NCBI GenBank assembly: GCA_037157565.1
Contig: JAZHRO010000022.1
Location: 9,920,001-9,984,000, forward strand
Length of the DNA stretch: 64,000 nucleotides
Direction of reading: 5' to 3'
From: Thalassia testudinum
Lineage: Eukaryota > Streptophyta > Magnoliopsida > Alismatales > Hydrocharitaceae
Shown here: in pieces, positions 22,180-34,884 of the stretch
Layout of the letters: each line of letters starts with the position of its first letter
Position numbering within the stretch: the stretch's first letter is position 1
Notes under the pieces: generated by a model
What the model saw: the letters and a program-made list of their open reading frames with translations, nothing else
What the model was told of the DNA's origin: nothing
Database searches by the model: none
Translations under genes and position numbers: made by a program

Positions 22180-24080
22180 GTGGTCCTTCGGGAAACGCCT
22201 CCAGACGTCAGCCGTCTAAACCCCATCATCTCTGCCACGACATTCTCCTCCTCATCCAGCAAACGACATCGGTCCTCCGAGTTTCCCTCACCATCACATA
22301 CCTCAATTCCACGTCCCACAGCTACCAAATCCCCAACAGTCACGAAAACCTCTTCGCCGGCACCAGCCCCCAGCAGCTCAGCCTCACCCCCAAGCTGCCC
22401 AGCCGCCTCCGTCATTCTCTTCCCCGCCTTCGCATCCCCCAGCTCCCCATCTCCACCACCAGCCTCCGCCGCCTGCCGCCCCTCTGCCAGCCCAGGGAAC
22501 CCCGGAGCAGACAGGTCCCCGTCGCCGCTCTCAGCAGACGCCGCCGCTGACGACGCAACGCCACCAGACGTCCCCAGCCCCTCCGGCGAACGGCGTCGGT
22601 CTACCCCAACCACCCCCCCAGACGGGGTCCTCTGAGCCAACCCCCTACGGTACGACCACCTCGGCCGATAGAGGAGTTTCTGCGACCCGGCCGTCTTCCG
22701 CTCCCATCGTCGTCCTCTCCCCTCCCCGCCAATCACCACCAGTCTTGCCGCCCGGCCCTGACCAGCCCAGGAGAGCTTTGAAACCCCTCCAGCAGCCTTC
22801 CACCCCTCCTCCGCAGAAACCAAGGGACGCGGGGACGAGCATGCAATGGGATCCGACCCGGCTACAGCACTGGAGCCCCCAAAACCTGTAACCGGGTTGC
22901 GCTCACCTGACCCGAGACCGCCCCCCGCCACCTCCTCAAGAGTAGGAGCCCGCGCGTCGACACCGACACTCCCACATCCAGCGGGGCTGCCCAAATTCAG
23001 TGTCGCATTCAATTCCCCCGCCTCCTTCGCCGAAACCGCAGCGGCCCTCTGCATTCCCGCCGCATCGTCTGCCACTGAACGCGATTACTGAACGCGCCAC
23101 GGGAATCGTGTTCACCCCGAGATCCCCGCCATGATCTCCGCCACGACCTTCGGTCTTCCCAAAAACAGTCCGGCCCACCTCCGCCCGCCTGCCGCCATCG
23201 CCACCACACGTCGCCGCCGCTCCGCCACCCACCACCTCAGCAAAGGACCTAGGGTTCTCAGAACCCCAGGAGACCCGGAGGAGCCAGGCGGAACTTCCCC
23301 ACCGGAGCACCGATCTCTCCACAACCGCCGCCCCGGCTTCACCTCCACCCAAGCCTCGATCCGCGACAGGTCCGCCTCCTTCAAGCCAGTGCCGCTACAC
23401 CTGCGCAGCCTCGCAAATGGGGCAACCACCGCTGCGACCACCTCCACCGTGCGGAGGAAAAGCGGGACCCCCTCAATCAGGACCCTCCTCCTTGCGCCAG
23501 ACGACGGCCTCTCCGCCAACGCCCCATCAGACCTGACAGGCCACCGACATCTATCCACACCCTCGCCACAACGGAGCACCCTGAAGACCAGCCGCCCCAG
23601 CTCCACTCAGCTCAGCCCCAGCAACACCATCCGCCCTCCTCCTAGAGAAGCCACCCTCACCCGACCCCCGTCAGCCCCCAAGTAGGCGACGACTGCCTCC
23701 CTCAGGGTCTCCACCTCCACCAAACCCTCCAAGACCACCGCAACCAACGCCGAGGCCAGCTTTCCTTCCAGTTCTCCCAACTCCTCCGACCACGGCGCTT
23801 CGACCTCCACGAGGGGCGCACCCACCGGAGGGGGCGGAGGCGTCTCCCCTCTCCTTGAGGAAACCACATCACCCGACCTCCGTCGCCCACAGCCCGATCT
23901 CCGGTGACCCAGAACGCCACAACGCAGGCAGCGCACCGGGTCCCTGCACACCGCCGCCAAGTGCCCCTCCCCAAGGAACTTGAAGCACCTCACCGGCACC
24001 GCCTCTCTCCTCGGCCTCCCGCCCACCACCGTCCAGCCCGGGCCAACTCTCCCTGCCCCGATCGCCAGACCTCTCTCTCT
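22176..24080 (-). pseudogene. LINE ORF1 (nucleic-acid-binding, zinc knuckles), broken
   Basis: The first part (to 23607) has two adjacent CCHC-like knuckles, RCFKFLGEGHLAAVC and RCLRCGVLGHRRSGC, typical of plant L1 ORF1. A TGA stop at 23607-23609 separates it from the next in-frame piece (23112-23606). A frameshift between 23112 and 23075 leads to the last piece (22176-23075), which is Ala/Gly-rich. The final TGA overlaps the ORF2 ATG as ATGA (22176-22179). I take the start at MRERG, because the ATG at 24111-24113 lies inside the TSD. ORF1 protein would bind LINE RNA. Confidence 0.8.
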
Positions 24081-24120
24081 CATATCGCCTAAACCCTTGA
24101 TCCTCTTAACCATATGGTGT

Positions 24121-25049
24121 TCTCAAGCCAATGTACACAAAACTACAATTTTTCTGCAATTTTGTCATCTTTTTCCCATTTCATAATTCAAACCCACAGC
24201 CCTGCACTCTGATTTAGAACTCCCTGTTATCATTTCTCTGTACAACATTCATTTCTTTGCTTCTACAACAATTTGTTTTGGGTGGAAAATTGTTCAAATA
24301 GGCATGTATGCACCTGTGATCACCTCAACCAATTAATGGATGATTTTTTTAGCCCATATGATCACTTCTCTAGGTTTACTTATTTGCCTTGTTCTTTTCA
24401 CCAAGCATTTCATCCTTGCCTCAAAACTCTTCTAGAGTGTAGAGATTCTCCATAGTGTTGTCTACAAAAAATGTTTCTTTGTAGTTCAAGCGAAACTCTG
24501 TTGTTTCACTATCATGACTACTTTATAATTTAAGGTACCTAATTTTTGAAGGCTTTTGGCATGTAAAGTTAATTCCTAATCCCCTGGTTAGATAGCAGAT
24601 GAAAGGAAACTGTGAAGTTTGGAGCAATTCGAAAGCATAAAGGCTCTTCCACATGAGAGAGATAAGTAGCAGCAGGTGGTTGCCAATGGAGGCAGCACGC
24701 GTGAACAGGAGAGAGAGGGAGAGATCGCAGCCGGCGGCCTTGAGAAGAAGAGAGGGAGAGAGAGGGAGTTGTAGAAGAGATTTGTGAAAACAATTATTAT
24801 ATTAACTCCCAGAAATAAGTTACAAGACAATTCCCTTTTTATAGAGAGAACATATTGATGGTAACACTATCACGAGTCCTAACTAGCCACAATTAGTCAT
24901 ATTTAATTGGTAAATGCTCCTACTTGAACATCTGACAGTCACAATTTCATAATATTTTGATTTGGGGAGAAAATAAGAAAACATGATTAATTCTGTAGTT
25001 TTATCAGCATATCACAAATGTAAATTAACCACGGTGTTCACAGGGATTA
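24121..25049. other. No gene; possible copia-type LTR tail near 24570-24860
   Basis: Positions 24121-24560 continue the host sequence interrupted by the LINE. Around 24570-24860 there is a GA-rich stretch and AAAACAATTATTATATTAACTCCC, which resembles copia LTR ends, but no second copy or TSD was found. Confidence 0.3.
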
Positions 25050-27420
25050 ATTAAAGATCAATTGAGTATAAAAGTCTAAAAAGTGGACTGAATCAGGATT
25101 TTACGCATTTCGAGGGCGAAAACAGTGCTGAAAATCCTAATTATCAACCCCACTTAAATTAAAAAGGTTCTGATCAGGATAAAATTAATCTAAATCTCCT
25201 AAAATTCATAGAAAAATATTCTAAGATATTTGATACTTTTGATTTGACCATCTGAACCCATTTTGACTTAGAACAGAATTTCAGATGGGAATGTACCCTG
25301 ATTTGGGTTTCTGTGCAATTTACCAAGTCAAACGTGGTTAAAACTCAAATCCAAGTTCACCATTAGATTCCTTAAGTCCAAATTAGGTTAGCACCAAAAT
25401 TTGGGCTCAATCAGAATTCATCTGGACTAGTTTGCATTTTAGCCCAAAAAACACTGTTTCTTACACTCAAGCCCCTAGGTTTTCATATCCTTTCCATTAG
25501 ACCCTTAACTTCTCACCATTTTTCTCAAAACGGTCCCTACTGCCATGACTGTCTGAACAGGATCTTCCAATCCTCATCGCCAACATTTAATCGAGGAATC
25601 AATTGAAGAAACCTCAATCTAAAATTGCCAAGCTTGACATATTTCTTCCCTAGATCTTGGTCGATCGGCCAAGCTTGGTTTCAAGCACAATCTCGATTGA
25701 TTTCACCGCTGACGAACCCAAAATTTTCGAGCTGAAAAACCAACTCGAAGCTTGCTTGATTTGGCTCTTGGAGGGGCGAAAAAGACTAATTAAACCCCCT
25801 AAGTCCCAACGTTCTCGCCAGTCCGATTAAGGCCTAAATCCACTCTTCCCTCTCTTCTCTGGTCGCCTCCAACTGCGACTTCGGCGAGCTACTCCAACCC
25901 CTTCCTCTGGCCGACCAGTCAAATTGACTGGCTCTTCATCTTCCTCACCTTCCTCCGCTCCTCGCTAGCCATAATTGGAGCCGCCTATCTCTCTTTTCGC
26001 CATTGTCCACATTACCAGAGACTTTACCTCCTCCGTGTCTGGCAAGTCACACCGACACGTCATCCTGCCCCCTTCATCCCTTAGACTAGGTTACCTACTT
26101 CCTCTCCCTCTCTAGATCCTTCCTGCACCCTTAGCCTCTAGGTTTAGCCGCCATACACCTCGATTCCCCTCCATCTTCTCCAGCTCCGGCCGCGCATCCG
26201 GCAAGGTCGTGCGGCCACATCCGACCACCAAACCACTCACCACCACCTCCACGAGCTTCGCTTGATCTCCACCATCAAAAGCCCTAAACCTATTGAGTGA
26301 AGCAAACCCTCTACACCTCTACCGAACACACACACCCTCGACTGTCCTCTCCGACACTGGCTGACTACCACACACACACACACACACACCAAATCACTGC
26401 CACCTTCACGACCACCGTGCTTCAGTGAAACTTTTGAACCATTTAATTGGGTCGTGAGGCTGTATTTTTATCGCAGGTATGTCGCCAGAGCTCTGCCGCC
26501 GCCTCCATCTTCCTCAACACTGTTCACCTATCACCGACTACCAATCACACTACTTCCACTTCCAATAAACATGGCCTAACTTCACGAAGGCGCCTACACC
26601 TTCAATCGAGCAGCAGCAGCAGCAAGGTTCAACTCCAATTCGACGAAGAAGTCCACTGCGGCTATATGCGAAAAACGCCACCAACTTAGTCCTACATCGT
26701 GGGCAACAAGATCAGAAACGTGCATAAAATGTTTAGCTGTTGTAGACTCTTCACCTCAGCACACAGGGGTGAGGTCCCCGCTCACTGCACGTGCGCACCC
26801 TTGCCCGCAACCCATGCACGTGGGCTTGGACCCTCTAACCTGATTACCAGCTTACTATTTACCCGTATACCCTATAACTAGATCTGAGAAAGAGAAAGAA
26901 GGAAATCTGAGGGGGGAGAAGGGTGATTTTGTAGTGTTGTGCCTCGAGGTACATGCCAGTGCATGCCAACCCTTAGGCAATTCTGAGGAGCTATTGCACT
27001 TGATATTTAACCCATCTCACCTTGGCCTCCGACGTATGACATTAGTTGAGATTACTGTGGATTTATCTGATACTTGGCTCTAATGTGGATAAGTGGTTGA
27101 AAGTTACTGTCGAGTTGTTTGACTCTTGAGTACTATTGGGATTTGTGCTTAATTCTAGGGCTTAATTAGTGATTTTAACCACCATTTTTAGTCCTCTATT
27201 TAAATTTTTTGTCCATAACTTTTGAGATACATTTTTACTCTTAATTGAATATCATTTTGATTATTTGATTCATTTTCATCATTTTCTCTGAACATTGTGA
27301 TTTGTGATTGATTTGTTACACTTGCTCTCTGCGAACAATCTCGAAACTCACGATTTTTCAGGTATTATAAATTTAAATGTCGCATTGATTTTCATCGTTA
27401 TACTACGACGAGATATTTTC
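25050..27420 (+). repeat. Athila-LTR-like sequence, partial
   Basis: About 25290-25420, read in reverse, resembles 5720-5830 of the first Athila LTR (TTTGGGCTCAA/GGCCCAAATTT, AATGGTGA..TTGGATTT..GTTTGA). It is followed by a promoter-like C-rich and TC-rich zone with CA repeats (~26369-26389). Orientation is opposite to the first Athila copy. Borders are not visible, and there are no gag or pol sequences beside it. Confidence 0.4.
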
Positions 27421-28059
27421 CTAAATACAACGATTTTCGACTACAACACATATCTTGCAAACTAAGAAACAAACCTAAATCAAATCCAATCATATCATAT
27501 CCCCTAAAATTAGGAAAGATCAAATCCTAAAAATAAACTTTCTAAAAACCAATATACCAACTAAAAACACAAAACTTGGACCCAAGCCAACTTAAAATCC
27601 CCTCAAGGCCGGCGCCTTTTGGGTGCAAAACTAGGCTGCCACGTGGCACTCTTATTCCCAACAGAAACAAATCAAGCACAGATCACTTAGGAGAGAAAAA
27701 CACACAGTGAATGGCAGTAGAAATCAGGAGCAAAGATAAATGCAACTATTCGACAGAATTCACATCACAAAAGAGGAAATGGGATTGATTTAAGGAAATA
27801 AATGTGAGCATATTAACGAGTGGAGAGCTAAATCAATAACTGAGGATCAAAGTAGAACGGTTATTGCATCTTCAAATTAATAGATAAGGACACATAACAA
27901 ACCTCCAAAGGATGTAAATAGAGAATGGTGTGTGCAGAAACAAGTATCCAATAAATAGGAAACCTACTGCACAGCATCTCCACCACCCCCCTCCGTTTAA
28001 TAAAAGATGATGAAAAATGAGTCTCCCACTTAATCCTGATATTCTCCACGATGGCTATT
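27421..28059. other. No gene; LTR-like fragment
   Basis: 27430-27665 has the texture of a copia LTR (AAAATTAGGAAAGATCAAATC, CTGCCACGTGGC, CCCAACAG), but no partner repeat is present. The remainder holds nothing recognisable. Confidence 0.3.
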
Positions 28060-30230
28060 AACACTTTTTTTTCTATTTGTTCCTAGTGTTCGAATTTCAC
28101 AAGTCCTTAAGACTTGATTCAGTTCCATTCTTCTAATAAAAAACATTATACTGACCCTTATCTTGCACAATTTTCTGTCAAACTCAGAAGACACTTCCCA
28201 GAGTGGTTTCTCCTTGAAAATCCTTGTTCATTCACATTTTTGTGATTTTATTCACTTTATTCCTCTATTTTCACATTTAACATATAAATCGATAAACAAT
28301 GATTGTTTAAGATAATTTTAACTCTCATCTTGAAAGGCTTCAATATTCTTGCAATGTGAGCTACTTCTTTCCCTCCCATCAGACTAGTCAACTTGCATTC
28401 AAGGCTGGACATCTTTTAACAATTGAGATGTTCTCTCTGTAGAGTGAATTCTATGAAAATCTTAGACCATAACAAAATTGTGTAAAACCAAGTCCATTTC
28501 TTTCTGGAAAACTTTCAAGAACTCTACTTTTCCTCCCATCAGATTAGTCGACTTGTCTTAAAGGCAGACATCCTTAATAAATGACATGTTCTCTCTATAT
28601 AGGATATTCTTTCTATGAAAATCCTAGGCCATAGAAAAATGTGTAAAATCCTGTCTATTTCATTTTAGAAAAACTTTCAAGGACACCTTTATTTATCCTG
28701 AAAAAAGTTAACCCTCCTATCAGATGATTGACATTTCCGGAACAAATTTCCTTTGGCCTGCTTACAGAGATGCTAAACCCATGCATTTGGTTAATGTCAT
28801 GAGGTTTATGGGCCAAGAAGTATTGAGTATGCTAAATCTTTCAGCTGTAAATGATGATTTATTGGTGAAAGGGACTTGAGGATCATGTGGCATGAGATTT
28901 AAGTATGGAAGCATGTATTTCGGTATTGCTATCATTGACTACTTAACTTGCATGGAAGAACATTTGTCACTTTAAGATATCTTTTTGTCTTGGATGAGTT
29001 TCTAAAGTGTTTCCTTTTAGCCCTATATTGTTCTGTCATGCTTGGAAACAAAAGTTGACTTCCTATAGGGATAATTACAGATAGATATCTTTTAACTCCC
29101 TACCTTGGTTTTTTTTTTAAAAGAACTCCTTACCTTGGTTGACAACCATGAAGTTGTGAATCTGTACTATGGAAATACTCCCATGCATATATCGCTTGAG
29201 ATTTGGCATCTAACTATTGTCTTGCCCTTGTTACAAACAGTAAGGTTTTTTCCCCTAATATTCTGACTGCTTTTTCGCATTTGTGTCCATATGAACAGTT
29301 TAGGGGGTAGTTGGGCTAAGAATTTCTTCGTGAAGACACCACTATGACAGTAACAATTACGAAACGATGAACATGTGATATTATTCAGGCATTGCAGATT
29401 CGTTTGGTCTGCAAAGGCACCTATGCAACTCTTTATGTAGCTGTTTCAGAGGATAGCAATTCTCAGAAAAATACAGAGACTTCAAAGGATGCCTCCTCAA
29501 AACTTCTCATGCCCTTTATGTCAATCAGCCAAGGCAAACCGGTAGCATTTTGTTTTTCTTTGGGTGTCTTTTTTCCCTTGTAGTTTAGGAGACATTCAGA
29601 CTTAGCTAAACCAATCCTAAACCAGAAGGTTTTTGTGGTGTAGCTCCCACTCTGTATCTTAGCATCATGAAGTGTCTTGCTATAGATCAAGTGGAACAAG
29701 CAAAACAAAGGCTTTACTTTGTGGATTTTGGCTTCAGCATGTACAGCTTTGATCGGAGTGGAATATCAAATTTGAAGATTACTGAGATGTCCAAATCCTT
29801 GGGATGTGGGAAAGTATACTTTCAGTGTCGTTGTTGAATCGCTTCATTTTCCTAACAAATAGGTAATGACTAGTATTACGGGCATTCACCATCCCTCACC
29901 TAAAATTAGATATTTAAGTTCACTTACAAAAAAGGATCAAAAGACATTGAGAATACCACTCATCTTTGAGTATGGTTACCCAAGCCGCATTTTTGGCCCC
30001 ATGAACAGTTTAGAAACATTTTGAACTCATATTGGCAGATCAAAGGGAATGAAAAATGGATATCTTCCTCCAAAATACCACCCTCTATGAACCCAACAAA
30101 TAAATTGAAAAGAAAAAAATTGAGGCAGCATTTAGCCTAAAACTCAAACAGCAAGAAAAAAACTTGACAAGCATACAAAGACAAGTCAGAATAGGGATCC
30201 ATTTCAAAACCTGGGTCCATTATAGGGACA
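28060..30230. repeat. Dispersed ~2.1 kb segment, copy 1
   Basis: It aligns with copy 2 (45400-45614 plus 49424-51345) over its whole length, for example AAAGGGACTTGAGGATCATG at 28867 and 50025, and AAGTGGAACAAGCAAAACAA at 29688 and 50828. An internal ~160-bp unit is tandemly repeated here (about 28365-28525 and 28525-28690, third partial) but single in copy 2. A possible exon-like stretch at 29395-29540 (LVCKGTYATLYVAVSEDS) is broken in copy 2. Family unknown. Confidence 0.7.
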
Positions 30231-31092
30231 CATCTAGTTAGCCACCCCACCCTAACTTATTTTCAAAGAGCACCCGAGAAACATATTCTGGATAAAAAGG
30301 TTGATGCATCTGGTATTCCGCAGATTTCTAGGATACAAATATAGGTAATCTCATAGCGTAAAAGTCATATTGTTAGCTCTCAGGTCATTGAATGTCAAAC
30401 GCTGATTCATCATGTTGTCAAAGACGTGAGAGGACATGCTGATGTATAAATTTCATATCAAACCTGAAAAATACATACGCACATACAATGACAAGCAAAT
30501 CCTGGTTGTCCTTCAAGCAATGTTTAATGTAAATTCCAAAGATATGACACTATTGAGCAAGAATTTTCTATTTGTAAAAAAAGCAAGAATATTTTTGAAA
30601 AGATGAAAAAAAAGGAATATAGAACAAAGAAGCATGTATAATATTGTTTTCGGGAAGGCTCATCGAGACCAAGTGTTTGAAAGCTTCTTCCCTCTACTTT
30701 CTGTGGAAAACAAGGAGATCATTGCATCCAATCCATGCTAAGAAATTTCAATGGCAGTTGACTATTACACGTCAATAGTTCATGAACACCATCAGGCTTC
30801 CATATGTGCAATGGATGTGGCAAATTACCACCACTATGGAACTTATCCTTCCAACAAGCACCACCATTATATAAAAGCCCACACCATTCCGTCCAAAACG
30901 TGGAGCTATTTATACCATCCTTTTTGCCATGATCCAAAGCTGGGTCGATTACATGGATTTTATTCATCTTATTCCTCTATTTCCACACTTCACGTATAAA
31001 TCCACAAACAACAATCGCTTACAACAGATTTGACTCGTCAGATTCAGAGACCCCAGTTGACTTCATCCGTGTGTTATCATCATCCATATCTT
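30231..31092. other. 3' flank of the DUF1639 gene, partly repeat-derived
   Basis: The stretch just past the stop codon (30955-31040) resembles 28250-28340 and 49545-49640, so the gene's 3' region shares sequence with the dispersed segment. 30230-30950 shows no gene; an 82-codon minus frame (30719-30967) has no known domain. Confidence 0.4.
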
Positions 31093-32192
31093 TTACTTCT
31101 CTTTCCTGAAATATAAAGGATAACCCTCTGTTAGCCTATTCATAAAGATGAACTAAAGATAGGGCAAACACGATTGGGGATCTAAAAGCAAGCAATTAAC
31201 CACCTCAGAGAAACTTTGTAACGATTGGCAGTGATCTCCAACAAACCGCTCCCTGGAAAAATGGCCTAAGGAAGCACAAAATGAGGGAGTTTCTACTATA
31301 ATAATGACTAAATGGAAAACCAAAATGGTTCAATGCTTCAGTACTAAACAAACTAACAGACTGACCAAGGAAGGAAATTCTATCTGACTATAAATTAAGG
31401 AACTACTAATAATGATAAGAAAGTAGAGATGAAGGGGTAAATGAGAGCACATACATCCAATTCCCTCTGGACTTTTGCAGGCCTCGTCTTAGGCACCTTG
31501 GCCGGCGGCGCTCCGAACAACTTGACGAGATCTTCTTTGATATCCTTGCGGGAGAGGGTGAGGGAGAACTTGGGCCTTCTCTTGTTGTCGTCCACAGTGG
31601 ACGAGGGCGATGACGACTTGTTCATGGATCGGAGATTCCAGTGTTTGTTATTGATATTAATATTCCCTCCTCCCTCAACGGGCGCCACAGAACAAGTCTT
31701 GGTCTCCTCCTCCTTCTCCTCCTTTTCATCAGCGAGAAGAGAGTGATCGTGAAGTACCCTGGTAGTTGTTGTATCACCGCTCTTGGATGATGTAGGATTT
31801 GCGCCACCCACATAGTTATCTCGGGAGGGGCCTCTGATCTTAATCTTAATCTTCTTGTTTGAGGGACGGTGGTCGCCAGCGCCATCAGCATTGTCGTCTT
31901 CTTTATGATAGGGTCGTCGTCGACCATTCATGACCGGTGGCGGAGGAGGAGGAAGCGGCGCGAGTACTGCTGCAGCAGGATGGATGGAAGGAGGGGCTTC
32001 TGCTGACGCTGCTGCTGCTGCTGTTGCTACAGGAGGAGGAGGAGGAGGAGTGGATTGAATACGATTGCTGTTGTTGTTCTCCGGTACATCATCGAGGATG
32101 TGGCGGCGGAAGAGCTTCCGGCGACCCCAACGAGGAATACTGTAATCTTCAAGAATACGATCACGTCGTCCTCCTCCGCCGATTACGACCAT
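31093..32192 (-). CDS. DUF1639-family protein, three exons
   Basis: Exon 1 is 32192-31455, exon 2 is 31265-31204, exon 3 is 31105-31093, giving 270 residues. Introns of 189 and 98 bases have GTATGT...TTAG and GTGGTT...TTTCAG borders. The protein starts MVVIGGGGRRDRILEDYSIP, has poly-Pro and poly-Ala runs, a basic stretch NKKIKIKIRGPS and then the DUF1639 core: HWNLRS, RPKFSLTLSRKDIKEDLVKL, then KVPKTRPAKVQRELD. Exon 2 supplies AIFPGSGLLEITANRYKVSL, matching the family's LFPGLWL-EIT--YKV end. The family's function is not established; the basic stretch suggests nuclear location (inference). The frame is open upstream to 32384, so a longer N-terminus is possible, but that part reads like UTR. 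Confidence 0.85.
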
Positions 32193-32799
32193 ATTATGTA
32201 TGTATGTATGTATGAATGTATGAGTCGAATGGAATGGAAGAAGTAATGGAGTTGGGATGGATATCGGAGGGTGCGAGTGGGGAAGAGAGGGCTGAGGGTG
32301 GAAGGAAGAAGAACGGTAAGATAGGAAATTTAGAGAATGGCGCCGAGGGGAAGGTTTGTTTCGTTTATTGTCTGCCACCCTCACTCGCTATCCCTGTTTT
32401 TTTTGTTTTGAAATGCCACTTTCCCGCTGGATGGAGATTTTCTTTTTTCTTTGCTAACATGTTTGAAGGAGATTTCACTTATTTTGGATTAAGATATTTG
32501 TCATTGAAATTATCATTAATTTTTTTTAATTTGGATGATAATTTGATCTCACTTAGATGACAGGATTTGAATATCGAGAAGGTCTACAATTTTCAACTTA
32601 TGAGATCGAAGGAAACTGTAAATTCTTTTCTATTTATCTAAGGTATTTAAATCTTTGACATTTTGGATGGGATCAGATTACTGCCAAGATCCAGTCGGAT
32701 TGGGATGCTTTATCCAACCTTGACCATGCTTCTTATGCTCGGGTGATGATTATCTAAAAATCCAACGTATGGAACGTTTCTTCCATTCATGCCTCTAAT
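32193..32799. other. 5' flank of the DUF1639 gene
   Basis: A (TATG)n run lies at 32196-32220, immediately upstream of the start codon in the minus-strand leader. A purine-rich zone (32240-32340) follows. No clear TATA box was recognised. From about 32660, sequence probably belonging to the 5' end of the plus-strand LINE begins. Confidence 0.4.
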
Positions 32800-33389
32800 T
32801 AATGTATGCATGTATGCGCTTCCAATGTTGGAGGATTATCCTTCTTCCTCACATTCGTTTATGCCCACAACGATAGGGGGTCGAAGAGGGAGCTCTAGGA
32901 CTCCTTGCGACAATGTAAGGCTCCCATTCATGGTCCCTAGGTATAACAAGGGACTTTAATGTCGTCCACTTCAATGATGAACATAGGGGTGGTGCCCTGG
33001 TGTGTAGGAGCAGCATGGGTGAATTCAACGACTGCATCTTAGAGTACGATCTCACTAAAATTGCTTCTACCGGAAATTAATTCTCCTGGTCCAATAGATC
33101 GGAGGGTGATACAAGAATTTGTTCGAGGTTGGATTGTGCTCTAACCACGAGTAGCTGGCTCTTTTCCCCACTATTCGTGTGGATTGTCATCCTTCTGACC
33201 TTAGTGATCATGCTGCGGTGGTACTTCGGATTGCTAATGTTAAAATGAATAGGAAGCCTTATAGGTTCTTCAATTACTGGACCAACCGTCCCAATTTCTT
33301 TGATACCGTGGAATCTGCTTGGGCTTCTCACATTCCTGGTAACCAGCTATTCAAATGTATCAAAAAGCTAGCCAATGTCAAAGTCACCC
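32800..33389 (+). pseudogene. LINE endonuclease fragment
   Basis: Readable motifs include TRDFNVVHFNDEHRGG (GDFN-type), MGEFNDCILEYDL, FSWSNRSEGDTRICSRLDCAL and a worn SDHA site (CTTAGTGATCATGCTGCG). They occur in the order of L1 AP-endonucleases but are spread over frames and interrupted by a TAA near 33078. Confidence 0.75.
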
Positions 33390-34884
33390 TGTTACGACCC
33401 GAACTGACTTCACATGGAACCCAGGTTAGATCACCTTGACTAACCAAAGACCCAGTCACCCAACGAGTAATAAATCAAACATATTCATTTCCACACATGT
33501 AGTAAGCTAAAAGAAAGAATAAAAGACTAAAAACTGTAAGGTACCAGCAACTGAAAAGAGGTTCTACAAGAGAGTAAGACAGTTAGAACAAAACCACCAC
33601 ACCTTATTGGAAAACGAAAATTTAACTACTGGTTCCAAAATAGAAACTCACGATAACAAAGGGAGAAATCAACCTATGGCAAAAAAGAAATAAAGCAACT
33701 AAGACTAGTCCCAACTAAGCCCAGCTCCCTCCGCAGCCGGTGGAATTAGCTGCTCACCTCCCTATCCTAGACACAAGAAGTAGATGTCAGCAAAAGCTGA
33801 GTAGAGTGACAAGTATATGTTCAACTATCACAACTTAATTTGAAAGAAGGAAAGCAGTAAACATTTCAGGCATTTTCATGTTTTGTCTCCATTTTTAGGT
33901 ACTAGTTGTTTTGTAATTTCAGTTGTTCTAACGAAGGGTCTCGTTATCTCTAGTTTCACATGTTCCTTAACGAACAATCTTGCTACGGCTTTTTGTGATG
34001 CAGAACGTGCATGTGATGCTCTCCTGGTTGAGAGAACACCCCGCATTTGTCCTATACCCGATCTACCACCTCGAGGTCATAATCGTAATGTAGCGATAAC
34101 TACGGTATGTGCGATAAATGCACGGGGGGCTACCCTGCACAGGCACGTGGTTAGTTGTTTCCGCTAATGGGTACGCTCTAAATCGTACAACATAGAACAG
34201 AATAGACGCTGCACCCCTCACTTGTCTACGTACCCTCACTCGATTATCCTAGTTGGCCCCGTCGGCCTGGGGCCAAATAAGAGTCGGTGTAGGAAGGCCA
34301 TTCCTACCCTAGGTCCTAACCCGAGGGAAGGTTAGATCTCTCCCTACACAAGAGATGATTAGCTCTTCTCAGTACGTGCGTACCCGAGGGCCAGCTCACT
34401 CCCATACCAGAACCCAATCCAACAGTCATGCCTCACAGTAGGCGAATTATCCCATCATTATCCAAGTTTCATACCACGACAGATAAGTTGTTTTTTTTTC
34501 TAGTTGTCACTAAGAGCATTTATAATCCCTTAAATTATGTTCCAAGCATCAGGAAATACATGCATCTCAATTCATAATTTATATTTTAACATGGAATAGA
34601 CAATTAGATGCTTCACAATAAAAGCCTTTATCTCAACCATCAGAGTTAACATTTCCTCACGACAAACATTAATCAATCTCCACATATAAATCAAGTGTAA
34701 AGTTTATCAATTTAAACTTAGGCATGCATGTATGTGTATACGCCTATAAGTCTGTACAATCATTTATTTCATTCTCTAGTCACATTTGTAAAATCTTAAT
34801 AATTTTAACTAGCTACTTGTAATATGCATTCAAACGAAACTAAACACACTAGAACGAGAAGGACCACTCTACCTAGGTGTATGG

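Larger units (their letters stand above)
18504..24102 (-). mobile_element. L1-type LINE with 18-bp target-site duplication
   Basis: It is flanked by a perfect direct repeat, CTCTTAACCATATGGTGT, at 18486-18503 and 24103-24120. The minus strand carries ORF1, then ORF2 (endonuclease, reverse transcriptase, C-terminal zinc finger), then a 3' UTR ending in a short A-run (T-run at 18504-18509). ORF1 starts within 30 bases of the right end with no 5' UTR, so the copy may be slightly 5'-truncated. Few lesions and an intact TSD indicate a fairly recent insertion. Confidence 0.93.

Noticed and set aside
22199..22210. A CAGACGTCA word in the LINE as another member of the palindrome clusters
   Set aside because: Single, non-palindromic at the edge, not in an LTR; consistent with chance.
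22180..23685. Plus-strand Pro/Ser-rich frames
   Set aside because: Antisense of the GC-rich LINE ORF1.
32193..32384. Longer N-terminus of the DUF1639 protein (start at 32384)
   Set aside because: The extension is Ser/Pro/His-rich with a TATG repeat directly before the inner ATG and reads like a leader; the inner MVVIGGGG start was preferred.
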